A stretch of DNA of 64,000 nucleotides, taken from positions 62,001-126,000 of the forward strand of contig NZ_JNXI01000019.1 in assembly GCF_000717055.1 (NCBI RefSeq), read 5' to 3'. The stretch is from Streptomyces iakyrus. Lineage in GTDB: Bacteria > Actinomycetota > Actinomycetes > Streptomycetales > Streptomycetaceae. The translations under genes were made by a program, and so were the position numbers. The notes under the pieces were generated by a model. That model saw only the letters and a program-made list of their open reading frames with translations. It had not been told where the DNA came from and did not search any database. How positions within the stretch are numbered: position 1 is the stretch's first letter; each line of letters begins with the position of its first letter. Shown one piece after another: positions 36,208 through 47,015 of the stretch.

Positions 36208-36855
36208 CTACATGCCCTGCTGGGTCTGTGCCGTCGTGACGTCCCGCACCCACGGCGTCTTGGCGTCCGCGCGGCTGCTCTTCTGGACGTCCCAGGTGCC
36301 GTAGCGGGGGTTGAGGTCGATGTTCAGGTCCTTGGAGGCCTCGGAGAGGGCCTTCCAGAACTCGGGGCGGCCGGTGTCCGTGCCGAGCCTTTCGGCCAGC
36401 TTCTGGGCCTCCAGCTGGAGGCGGAGGTTCTCGTCGAGCCGCTGCGGAGGGATGCCGTACTGCTGGAGCCAGGTCCTCTCCAGCGCCTTGGCGCCACCGG
36501 CCTGCTGCTCCAGGCCGGACCGCATCGCCTGGATCTCCTTGCGGGAGACGTTCACACCGGCGTCCTCGGCGGCGCGGTGCAGCACCCGGTCCAGGACCAT
36601 GGTCTGCAGGGTGTCGCGCGTGAGGGTGCCCGTTCTGGCGATGGCCTGCTGGTACTGGGCCTCGTCCTGCACGGCCGCCCGCTGGGCAGCGCGTACCTCG
36701 CCGACCCGCTCGTCGAGCTGGGAGACGGTGATGCGCTGGCCGCCCACCACGGCTGCCGCGCCGGGATGCGCGTCGTTCCCGCAGGCGGTGAGCAGGGGCG
36801 CCGCGGCGGCGATCGCGGCGGTGAGGACGAGCGCGGTGCGACGGCGGCGGTGCAA
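36208..36855 (-). CDS. SurA N-terminal-like lipoprotein (periplasmic chaperone type)
   Basis: 215 residues. Lipoprotein signal peptide with lipobox LTAC (HRRRRTALVLTAAIAAAAPL before it), then a SurA-N-like helical domain: AAVVGGQRITVSQLDERVGE, the AVQDEAQYQQ and TLTRDTLQTMVLDRVLHRAA segments and a long helix around IPPQRLDENLRLQLEAQK. No PPIase domain is visible. Probably a membrane-anchored folding helper for exported proteins. The TTG at 36855 was chosen because GGGAGG lies 5 bases upstream; no ATG or GTG is as well placed. Confidence 0.82.
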   Translation of the reverse strand: MHRRRRTALVLTAAIAAAAPLLTACGNDAHPGAAAVVGGQRITVSQLDERVGEVRAAQRAAVQDEAQYQQAIARTGTLTRDTLQTMVLDRVLHRAAEDAGVNVSRKEIQAMRSGLEQQAGGAKALERTWLQQYGIPPQRLDENLRLQLEAQKLAERLGTDTGRPEFWKALSEASKDLNIDLNPRYGTWDVQKSSRADAKTPWVRDVTTAQTQQGM

Positions 36856-36873
36856 GGAGACCTCCCGAGGAGA

Positions 36874-36936
36874 TTGTGCGACGGTGCACAAGGTCTTGCG
36901 GTGATCGATGGTAGGCAGTGGGCAAGCTCTGGCCAA
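36874..36936 (-). promoter_or_regulatory. surA-like gene promoter with downstream operator
   Basis: TTGGCC (36936-36931), 17 bases, TACCAT (36913-36908). Downstream of the predicted start lies TTGTGCACCGTCGCACAA (36891-36874), a perfect 6-bp inverted repeat with the geometry of both Rex and Crp sites (TGTG-N8-CACA). It ends 19 bases before the start codon. Confidence 0.6.
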
Positions 36937-36997
36937 CCCATTCGACCAACGATTCACCGGGAGTTCCGGCACCGCCGCGCCGCCCCCGGACCGGCCC

Positions 36998-38536
36998 TCA
37001 GCCCCGGACCTGCCCCAGCCACTGGAGCGTCCTGCGGATCTCCGCCCCCAGCGGGTGGCCGTGACCGTGGGTGCGTTCGACGTCGTGCAGCAGCCGGGCC
37101 AGGGTGTCGTGGGCGGCGCCGCGGTCGCCGAGGGCGAGCAGGAGGTGCCCGATACGGCGGCGGACGTCGTGCGCGAGCTCCGGGCCGCCGGCGGCGACGT
37201 ACTGGTTCTCGTAGTAGGGCAGCACGGCCCGGTACTCGGCGAGCGCCGCGGCCGGTTCGCCCAGCTGTTCGAGGCACTGGGCGGCCTCGTAGCGGTGGCG
37301 CAGGGCCTGCGGGTCGGCCTGACCCGCCTCGGCGGCGCGTTCGTCGGCGAGGCGGCGCAGCTCGGGCAGGGCGCGCCGGTACTGGCCGTCGTCCAGGAGC
37401 GTGGCCGCGTACTGCTTGCGCAGGGTGCGGACGACCGGGGAGTGCGCGCCGTGCTGTTCGGCCGCGGCGGGCAGGATCGCCCCGAGGATGTCGACGGCCT
37501 GGGTGACGCGGCCCTCGCCGAGGAGCCGTTTGACCTCGTCGACGGCGCGGGCGATGTCCGTCTGCCCCGGCGCCTCGGTGACGGGTGTCGCCGGAGTGGG
37601 CTGGGGAGCGGGGGTGCGCGCACGATCCGGCCAGGGGGCGTGCGGGCGCAGGAACGGGCGGGTGGGATCCAGGGCCGCTCCGGTGGGCGTCCCGCGCGCG
37701 GGCAGGAGCGGTTCCAGGTGCTCGTAGACCTCCTGCGCGGAGGCGGGCCGGTGCTGCGGGTCCTTGGCGAGGAGGCGCAGGACGAGGGCCTCCAGGGCCT
37801 CGGGGACTTCGGGCCGGATCCGGCGTACGGGCAGCGGGGGCTCGTACAGGTGCCGGTGCAGGACGCCGAGGGCCGTGGAGCCCGAGAAGGGCACGTCGCC
37901 GCTGAGCAGTTCGTGCAGGACCACGCCGAGCGCGTACAGGTCGGTGTAGGGGCCGACCGCGCCTCCCATGGCCTGCTCCGGGGCCATGTAGGCGGGCGAG
38001 CCGATGGGGGTGCCGGTGTGGGTGAGGCGGGTCGTGTCCGCGTCCATGACGGAGGCCACGCCGAGGTCGAGGACGGTGACCGTGCCGTCCTGCTTCACCA
38101 TCACGTTGCGCGGCTTGAGGTCGCGGTGGACGATCGGCACGGCGTGCACGGCGCTCAGCACGGCGCACAACTGCGCGGCGACCGCGACCGCCCACTGCCA
38201 GGGGTACGGGGTGTGCTCGGCGAGGTGGCCGGCGAGGTCGGCCCCGTCGATGTACTGCATGACGAGGAACAGCTCCTCGCCCTCGCTGCCCGCGTCGTGC
38301 ACGGTGACCAGGCCGGGGTGGTCGACCTGCGCGGTCACCCGGCACTCGCGCACGAAACGGCGGCGCAGCTCCTCCGCGTCCTGTCCGGCCACCTTGTCGG
38401 GGCGCAGCAGCTTCACCGCCACGCGCCGGTCGAGCCGCTGGTCGTACGCCGTCCACACCTGGCCCATGCCGCCCTGCCCGAGGACGGTGGACAGTTCGTA
38501 GCGGCCGGCGACGACTCGTCCTGCCGCCGCGGTCAC
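36998..38536 (-). CDS. Serine/threonine protein kinase with TPR-like C-terminus
   Basis: 512 residues. Hanks-type kinase domain (about 12-275): glycine loop LGQGGMGQVW, Lys42 in VAVKLL, Glu64, catalytic Asp139 in VHRDLKPRNVM, DLG at 157-159 in place of the usual DFG, and GSPAYMAPEQ in the activation segment. No membrane helix and no PASTA repeats. A Pro-rich linker (275-325) leads to a C-terminal helical region with repeats such as DDGQYRRALPELRRLADERA that look like TPR. GTG at 38536 overlaps the stop of the upstream membrane-protein gene as GTGA, so the two are coupled. Confidence 0.93.
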   Translation of the reverse strand: MTAAAGRVVAGRYELSTVLGQGGMGQVWTAYDQRLDRRVAVKLLRPDKVAGQDAEELRRRFVRECRVTAQVDHPGLVTVHDAGSEGEELFLVMQYIDGADLAGHLAEHTPYPWQWAVAVAAQLCAVLSAVHAVPIVHRDLKPRNVMVKQDGTVTVLDLGVASVMDADTTRLTHTGTPIGSPAYMAPEQAMGGAVGPYTDLYALGVVLHELLSGDVPFSGSTALGVLHRHLYEPPLPVRRIRPEVPEALEALVLRLLAKDPQHRPASAQEVYEHLEPLLPARGTPTGAALDPTRPFLRPHAPWPDRARTPAPQPTPATPVTEAPGQTDIARAVDEVKRLLGEGRVTQAVDILGAILPAAAEQHGAHSPVVRTLRKQYAATLLDDGQYRRALPELRRLADERAAEAGQADPQALRHRYEAAQCLEQLGEPAAALAEYRAVLPYYENQYVAAGGPELAHDVRRRIGHLLLALGDRGAAHDTLARLLHDVERTHGHGHPLGAEIRRTLQWLGQVRG

Positions 38537-39162
38537 CTTCCGTCCTCGTGGTGGCCGTCCCGGTGGCCTTCGCCCTCGTGCCGGCGCAGGTAGTCGCTGA
38601 GCTCGTCGAGTTCGGCGCGGACCTGGTCGATACGGGCCGGGGCCGGGCGCTGGGGGGACGGGGGCGGCTGGATCGGGCCCGCGACCGGGGGCGTGTCGTG
38701 CGGGGCGGGTGAGTGGGGGTCCGGCGGCTGCGGGACGGGCGTGGACGCCGGGGCGTAGGGCGGCGCGGGGTGCGGGTAGCCGTACGGAGTGTGCGTGACG
38801 GTGTGCGCGTGGGGCGACGCGTAGCCGGCGAGCCTGCGCTGCTCGCCGTGGTGGCCGATGTCCACAACGAGGAAGTAGATGGCTGAGCCCGCACCGAGGA
38901 GCAGGATCATGGCCAGCGCGATGTCGGTCCGGTAGTCGTCCTCCGGCAGCGCGCCGATCACGGCGAAGCCCGCGATGGACAGCGGCAGGCTCACCCAGGC
39001 CAGCACCCAGTCGAGGACCCGGCCGCGCAGGACGGCCACCCGGAACAGCGGTACGCAGGCCAGCACGCCGCACGTGAGGAAACCGGCTGCTGCGAACAGT
39101 ACGCGCAGGGAGATGACCGTTGCCGCGCTGCGGGGAGGCGGCGCCGCGCCGTGGCCGTACAT
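38533..39162 (-). CDS. Membrane protein coupled to the kinase gene
   Basis: 209 residues. Three to four hydrophobic segments in the first 110 residues (RVLFAAAGFLTCGVLACVPLF, WVLAWVSLPLSIAGFAVIGAL, IALAMILLLGAGSAIYFLVV), then a long Pro/His-rich cytoplasmic tail (about 115-209, with HAHTVTHTPYGYPHPAPP) ending in an acidic helix (RIDQVRAELDELSDYLRRHE). The tail may present a surface to the kinase, which starts at its stop codon. AGGAG is 5 bases before ATG 39162. Unknown function. Confidence 0.85.
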   Translation of the reverse strand: MYGHGAAPPPRSAATVISLRVLFAAAGFLTCGVLACVPLFRVAVLRGRVLDWVLAWVSLPLSIAGFAVIGALPEDDYRTDIALAMILLLGAGSAIYFLVVDIGHHGEQRRLAGYASPHAHTVTHTPYGYPHPAPPYAPASTPVPQPPDPHSPAPHDTPPVAGPIQPPPSPQRPAPARIDQVRAELDELSDYLRRHEGEGHRDGHHEDGR

Positions 39163-39230
39163 GACTGCTCCTGGACCGGTGGCCGATGAGGACGGACGTG
39201 CGAGTGACAGACCCTGGTGGGGAATCCGAG

Positions 39231-39259
39231 CGTATAGCCCGACACGGACAACCGGTCAC
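39231..39259 (-). promoter_or_regulatory. Putative promoter of the membrane-protein/kinase operon
   Basis: GTGACC (39259-39254) and TATACG (39236-39231) with 17-base spacing, 69 bases before the first start codon. Confidence 0.45.
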
Positions 39260-39368
39260 GGGTTGTACCGAACCGTTGTCATGCTGATCACTTCGTGTGA
39301 ACAGCCCGTGGTAGGCCCGTCGTATGGCTGTCGAGGGGCCTCGTAAGGCCGTACGGGCCTGTCATGCT

Positions 39369-40115
39369 CTACAGGGGGTGCCGCATCCACACGTTGGGCT
39401 CGACGTACACCGCGTACCCGCGCTCCGCCTCGCAGCGCACCGGCACCAGGGCGCCCGGCACCTCGATGTCGCCGTCGGTGTCGAAGGGCAGGCCCGTCCA
39501 GCGGCGCCAGTCGGCGAGCGGGGCGGACACCGTCATGGACGCCGGTGCCACCGAGTCGATGGTGGCTCCGGCGCGGGCGTGGACGCGCAGCCACGGGTCC
39601 TGGGGCAGGCCGTCGGGGCGGACGCGGTGGGCGTACTCCTCCATCGGCGTACGGGGCTCCAGGTGTTTGGCGTTGGGACGGACCGGGGCGACGACCTCAC
39701 GGAACCCACGGGCCCGGGCGTTGTCGCGCATGGCCGAGAGCATCAGCGCGGACAGGCCGCGGCCCTGTGCCTGCGGGGCGATGGAGACCGAGACGGCGCT
39801 CACCGTGTCGGGCCTGACCCCTCTCCGCAGATCGGAGAAGGCCCACACCAGCGTCGCGTCCCAGCCGTTGGCCGGCAGCCGGCCGCCGCGGCTCTCGGTG
39901 CCGAGGGCGAACGGCACGCTGTAGGCGTTCGCCACGACCTCGCCCTGCTCGTCCTCGGCGAACAGGACGTACTCCGGGAGTTCGGTGGCGATCCGCGGGA
40001 AGTGGGCGGCGCCGACGAGGTCCTGGATCACGAACTCCGGCCAGCTGTCCGCCATGTCGACGACCTGCTCCAGCATGTCGGGGCGGTCGGCGAGGCTCGA
40101 TATCTTCGGCTGCAT
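39369..40115 (-). CDS. GNAT-family N-acetyltransferase
   Basis: 248 residues. GNAT acetyl-CoA loop in VSIAPQAQGRGLSALMLSAM, preceded by the beta-strand pattern VSAVSVSIAP; a C-terminal barrel-like extension (about 170-248) ends with YVEPNVWMRHPL. Substrate unknown. ATG at 40115 without ribosome site; TACCCT ends 6 bases upstream, as in leaderless genes. It opens away from the nuclease gene, in the same direction. Confidence 0.85.
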   Translation of the reverse strand: MQPKISSLADRPDMLEQVVDMADSWPEFVIQDLVGAAHFPRIATELPEYVLFAEDEQGEVVANAYSVPFALGTESRGGRLPANGWDATLVWAFSDLRRGVRPDTVSAVSVSIAPQAQGRGLSALMLSAMRDNARARGFREVVAPVRPNAKHLEPRTPMEEYAHRVRPDGLPQDPWLRVHARAGATIDSVAPASMTVSAPLADWRRWTGLPFDTDGDIEVPGALVPVRCEAERGYAVYVEPNVWMRHPL

Positions 40116-40236
40116 CCGATCAGGGTAAGTACGGGGGCCGACCGCCGGAACCGGATTACCGGGTGGGCACGCTGCCCCCGGCCGGTGAGATCTGGCTCGC
40201 CGAGCGCCAACCATCATGACGGCGGCGGGCAGGGTC

Positions 40237-41013
40237 CTACCCGCCGCACTGCTTCAGCATCATGTCCTTGTCGGGCGCCGTCACGGGGAGTTCGTACTTC
40301 AGAGACACCTGGGCGAAGCGCACCGCGTAGGCGCAGCGGATCCGCTTGTTCGGGGGCAGCCAGGAGGCCGGTCCTGAGTCGCCCTTCGAGCCGTTGGTCG
40401 GTCCGTCCACCGGGACGAGGTTGAGCGGGTCGTTGGCGATGGACTCCCGCTTGTCCTTCGTCCAGCGCGAGGCGCCCATCTGCCAGTCGTACGACAGCGG
40501 CATGACGTGGTCTATCTGGACCTTGATGGCGTGGGACTTGGTCCACTCGATGACCTCCCCGGTGTACGGGTCGTGCAGCGTCAGCGAGGTGACGACGCAG
40601 TCCGATCCCGACCGGAAGCGCAGTTTCTCCCCGTCCCGCTTCAGGAGGTCGTTGCGGGTGTCGCAGCCGTTGCGGGAGAAGGGGACGTCGCGCGGTGCCG
40701 AGTCCATCCAGGCGTAGCCGAACTTGTCCCGTTCGTAGCCCGTCCTGGGGCCGCGGCCCTTGGTCGCCACCTTCTCGATGAGGGCACGCGCCCGCTCCTT
40801 GTCGGCGCTGGAAGTGATCGCCGCCAGCCCCGGTTTGGTGCCGTCCGGGTTGTCCAACGGGTTCGCGGCCCGTCCGTTGCCCGCAGCCGGGGCGCCGGAA
40901 GCGGAGGCTCCGCCGCCGTCCACGGGTGGGGCCAGGCCCTCGCAGCCGGCCAGCGCCGAACCGGTGAACACCATTGCGACAGCCAGTGCCGCCCCGCCCC
41001 TCAGACGCGTCAC
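40237..41013 (-). CDS. Lipoprotein HNH endonuclease (DUF1524 type)
   Basis: 258 residues. Lipobox LAGC at about 24-27 predicts anchoring outside the membrane. The nuclease core has VQIDHVMPLSYDWQMGA with the catalytic His, then the NDPLNLVPVDGPTNGSKGD segment and WLPPNKRIRCAY, the ordinary layout of DUF1524/HNH enzymes. An exported lipoprotein nuclease could degrade extracellular DNA for nutrition or during mycelial death. GTG at 41013 with GAGGGG upstream was chosen because the signal peptide starts there; an extended frame to 41103 would hide the signal. Confidence 0.88.
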   Translation of the reverse strand: MTRLRGGAALAVAMVFTGSALAGCEGLAPPVDGGGASASGAPAAGNGRAANPLDNPDGTKPGLAAITSSADKERARALIEKVATKGRGPRTGYERDKFGYAWMDSAPRDVPFSRNGCDTRNDLLKRDGEKLRFRSGSDCVVTSLTLHDPYTGEVIEWTKSHAIKVQIDHVMPLSYDWQMGASRWTKDKRESIANDPLNLVPVDGPTNGSKGDSGPASWLPPNKRIRCAYAVRFAQVSLKYELPVTAPDKDMMLKQCGG

Positions 41014-41175
41014 CGTGCGCCCCTCCTCTGTCTGCCTGTTCCGCTCGGGCACGGGCGGCCCGTGCCGGATCCCACGGTAGCGAGGAAGAGGTTCAGACCA
41101 CATCGGGCCTCAATGCGCATACTTCGCATCTCGCGCGTATCGTCGCTTCTGAGTCACCTCCGGAGGGAGCTTTGC

Positions 41176-41361
41176 ATGGGCATCTTCGACAAGTTCAAGA
41201 GCCAGGCGCGGAACAAGGGCAAGCAAGGCTCTGACACCGCGGAACAGCGGATCAACGAGAGGACCGGCGGCAAGTACGAGGACCAGGTCGACTCCGGCCA
41301 GCAGCGCGTCGAGGGCTCGCTCGGCATGGACCGCGACCGCGACCGGCCGGAACAGCAGTAA
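41176..41361 (+). CDS. MT0933-like antitoxin family small protein, orphan
   Basis: 61 residues, highly charged, starting MGIFDKFKSQARNKGKQG, the opening typical of the MT0933 (Rv0909) antitoxin family. GGAGGGAG lies just upstream of ATG 41176. No toxin gene is adjacent: the flanking genes are a nuclease and mfd. The family label is by similarity; the real role may differ. Confidence 0.8.
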   Translation: MGIFDKFKSQARNKGKQGSDTAEQRINERTGGKYEDQVDSGQQRVEGSLGMDRDRDRPEQQ

Positions 41362-41430
41362 GGCCTCCGACGATCAGGCCCGCGGCCAGGTCGCCGTCAG
41401 GCCGCCGGCTTCGGGGGCGGGGCCGTCCGC

Positions 41431-41450
41431 GGAGACCCGGACGGGTCTCC
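41431..41450. terminator. Hairpin between the antitoxin-like gene and mfd
   Basis: Perfect 9-bp stem GGAGACCCG / CGGGTCTCC with a 2-base loop between two convergent genes. The rest of 41362-41570 shows no gene. Confidence 0.65.
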
Positions 41451-41570
41451 TGCGGGCGGCTTCCCATGTCCGGGCCTTGCCGACCGGGCCGCGGCGTCCG
41501 TTCGGACGTCAGCACCGATCACCCCTCGGGTATCGACTCCGGCCCGGGCCCCCGGGACCAGCACCCGGGC

Positions 41571-45104
<3,534 letters not shown>

Positions 45105-45227
45105 TCGGGGCTTTCCGTCCAGGGGGGTGGGCAAGTCGACGGGCGGGAGTGGGCTGGTCGCGGGCATCGAGGGCAGAGGGTGGGCAAGACGACGGGCCTG
45201 ACGCGCGCCGCGGGCCGGGGGGTCTCC

Positions 45228-45267
45228 AGCGTACGACGATGCGCGCCCGCGCGGCGGGCCTGTGGAT
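45228..45267 (-). promoter_or_regulatory. mfd -10 box and upstream DnaA box
   Basis: TACGCT (45233-45228) is the best -10 box. TGTGGATAA at 45259-45267 is the reverse of the DnaA 9-mer, lying 25 bases upstream of the -10. The mazG promoter shows the same element at the same distance. Confidence 0.5.
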
Positions 45268-45401
45268 AACGCCCGTTCTCCCGGGGGCGAACACCCGCCG
45301 GCCGCCCAACCTTCACAGCATCATCCCCACCCGTTGATTTCACCCCGGCATGATCGGTCGGACGCCCTTCCGGCCGTTCACCGCCCCCCTGAAGGCACGG
45401 C

Positions 45402-46823
45402 ATGCCTGCCCCCACCCTCCAGGCCTCCCAACCCCGCATACCGGCGCCGGTCGCCCGCCCCCCGGGTGACCGGAACCCCGGCCGCGCGCGAGGTGAGCCC
45501 TGGGCTCTCGCGGCGGTCCTCTTCGCCGCCTACACGGTCGTCTCCGTCGGCCGCTACCGGCACCTGGCGACCCTCTCCTGGGACCTGGGTATCTTCGAGC
45601 AGGTCGTGCGCTCCTACGCGCGGCTTCGGGCGCCGGCGACCGACCTCAAGGGGCCGGGATTCGACATCCTCGGTGACCACTTCAGCCCGGTGACCGCCCT
45701 GCTCGCACCGGTGTACCGGCTCTTCCCCACACCGGTCACGCTGCTGGTCGCGCAGGCCGCGCTCTTCGCGCTGTCCGCCGTGCCGGTGACGCGCGCCGCC
45801 ACCCGGCTCCTGGGCCACCGGCAGGGCCTCGCGCTCGGTCTCGCGTACGGGCTGTCGTGGGGCGTCCAGCGCGCCGTCGACTTCGACTTCCACGAGATCT
45901 GCTTCGCCGTCCCGCTGATCGCCTTCTCCCTGGAGGCCCTCCTCGCGGGGCGCCCGCGCGCGGCCCTGGGGTGGGCGCTCCCCCTGGTGCTGGTGAAGGA
46001 GGACCTGGGGATGACGCTGACCGCGATCGCGCTCGTCGTCGCCTGGCGGGCGCGCGGTTCGTCGCCGCGGACGGTCCGGTACGCGCTCGGCGCGGCGGTG
46101 TTCGGCGTTGCGGCGACCGTGCTCGTCCTGACGGTGGCCGTCCCGGCGTTCAACACCGACGGCGGCTACGACTACTGGAGCAAGGTCAGCGGTGCGGGCA
46201 GCAAACTGCGCACGCTCGCCTGGCTGCTGATCCCGACCTCGGGCCTGCTCGCCCTGCATTCCCCGCTGCTGCTGGTCGCACTGCCGACGCTCGGCCGGCG
46301 GTTCCTCTCCGGCGACGAGCACTACTGGGGCACCGACTGGCACTACAGCGCGGTCCTGATGCCGGTCGTCTTCCTCGCCCTCGCCGACGCGCTCCCGGCC
46401 GTTCGCCGCGGCACACGCGCGTGGCTGCGTTCCTACGCCGCTCACCTGCCGGCCGCCGTCACCGCGGCGGCACTGGCGCTGACCACGTCCCTGCCGCTGG
46501 CTCAGCTCACCCAGGCCGAGGTCTATCGCAGGCCGGCCGCGGTCTCCGACGTGGAACGGCTGCTGGCGCGGATTCCCGACGACGCCACCGTCGAGGCCAA
46601 CATCGGCCCGATCAGCCGCCTCACGGCGCGCTGCCGGGTCTTCTGGCTCGGCGACACCGGGGGTGTCCTCCCCGAGTACATCGCCCTGGAGAACATCGAC
46701 GGCAGGTACCGCGACCCCGTGGGCTACGCCCGGACCCTGCACCCCCTCGCCGAGTACGCGGTCGCGGGCGAGGCGGCCGGGTACGTGGTGCTGGAGCGCC
46801 GTACGGCGACGGCCGGGGTATGA
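45402..46823 (+). CDS. DUF2079 family integral membrane protein
   Basis: 473 residues. Opens with a cytoplasmic tail, then about ten hydrophobic segments. The DUF2079 signature regions are present: LSWDLGIFEQVVRSYARL, GDHFSPVTALLAPVYRLFP, RAVDFDFHEICFAVPLI and YWSKVSGAGSKLRTLAW. Family members are predicted membrane glycosyltransferase-like or polyprenyl-linked sugar enzymes (GT-C-like), function not established. GAAGG lies 6 bases before ATG 45402. Divergent from mfd. Confidence 0.85.
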   Translation: MPAPTLQASQPRIPAPVARPPGDRNPGRARGEPWALAAVLFAAYTVVSVGRYRHLATLSWDLGIFEQVVRSYARLRAPATDLKGPGFDILGDHFSPVTALLAPVYRLFPTPVTLLVAQAALFALSAVPVTRAATRLLGHRQGLALGLAYGLSWGVQRAVDFDFHEICFAVPLIAFSLEALLAGRPRAALGWALPLVLVKEDLGMTLTAIALVVAWRARGSSPRTVRYALGAAVFGVAATVLVLTVAVPAFNTDGGYDYWSKVSGAGSKLRTLAWLLIPTSGLLALHSPLLLVALPTLGRRFLSGDEHYWGTDWHYSAVLMPVVFLALADALPAVRRGTRAWLRSYAAHLPAAVTAAALALTTSLPLAQLTQAEVYRRPAAVSDVERLLARIPDDATVEANIGPISRLTARCRVFWLGDTGGVLPEYIALENIDGRYRDPVGYARTLHPLAEYAVAGEAAGYVVLERRTATAGV

Positions 46824-46933
46824 CGCGGCGGGGTCTGACGCGGCGGGGGCGACGCATCCACCGCGGAGCGGGCCCGGCCCCCTGAGCGACCCGCCGATGC
46901 GGCCCGAAGCGCACGCTCCGCCCGGCAAGTCGT

Positions 46934-46973
46934 CGGGCCCGCCCCGGAGGCGGAGACCTCCGGGGCGGGCCCG
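46934..46973. terminator. Bidirectional hairpin terminator
   Basis: 17-bp perfect stem CGGGCCCGCCCCGGAGG / CCTCCGGGGCGGGCCCG with loop cggaga between the convergent DUF2079 and ABC permease genes. Confidence 0.85.
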
Positions 46974-47015
46974 TCCCCCGCAACCCCCGTGTGCGGTGGT
47001 CTCGGGCGGCTCCGG

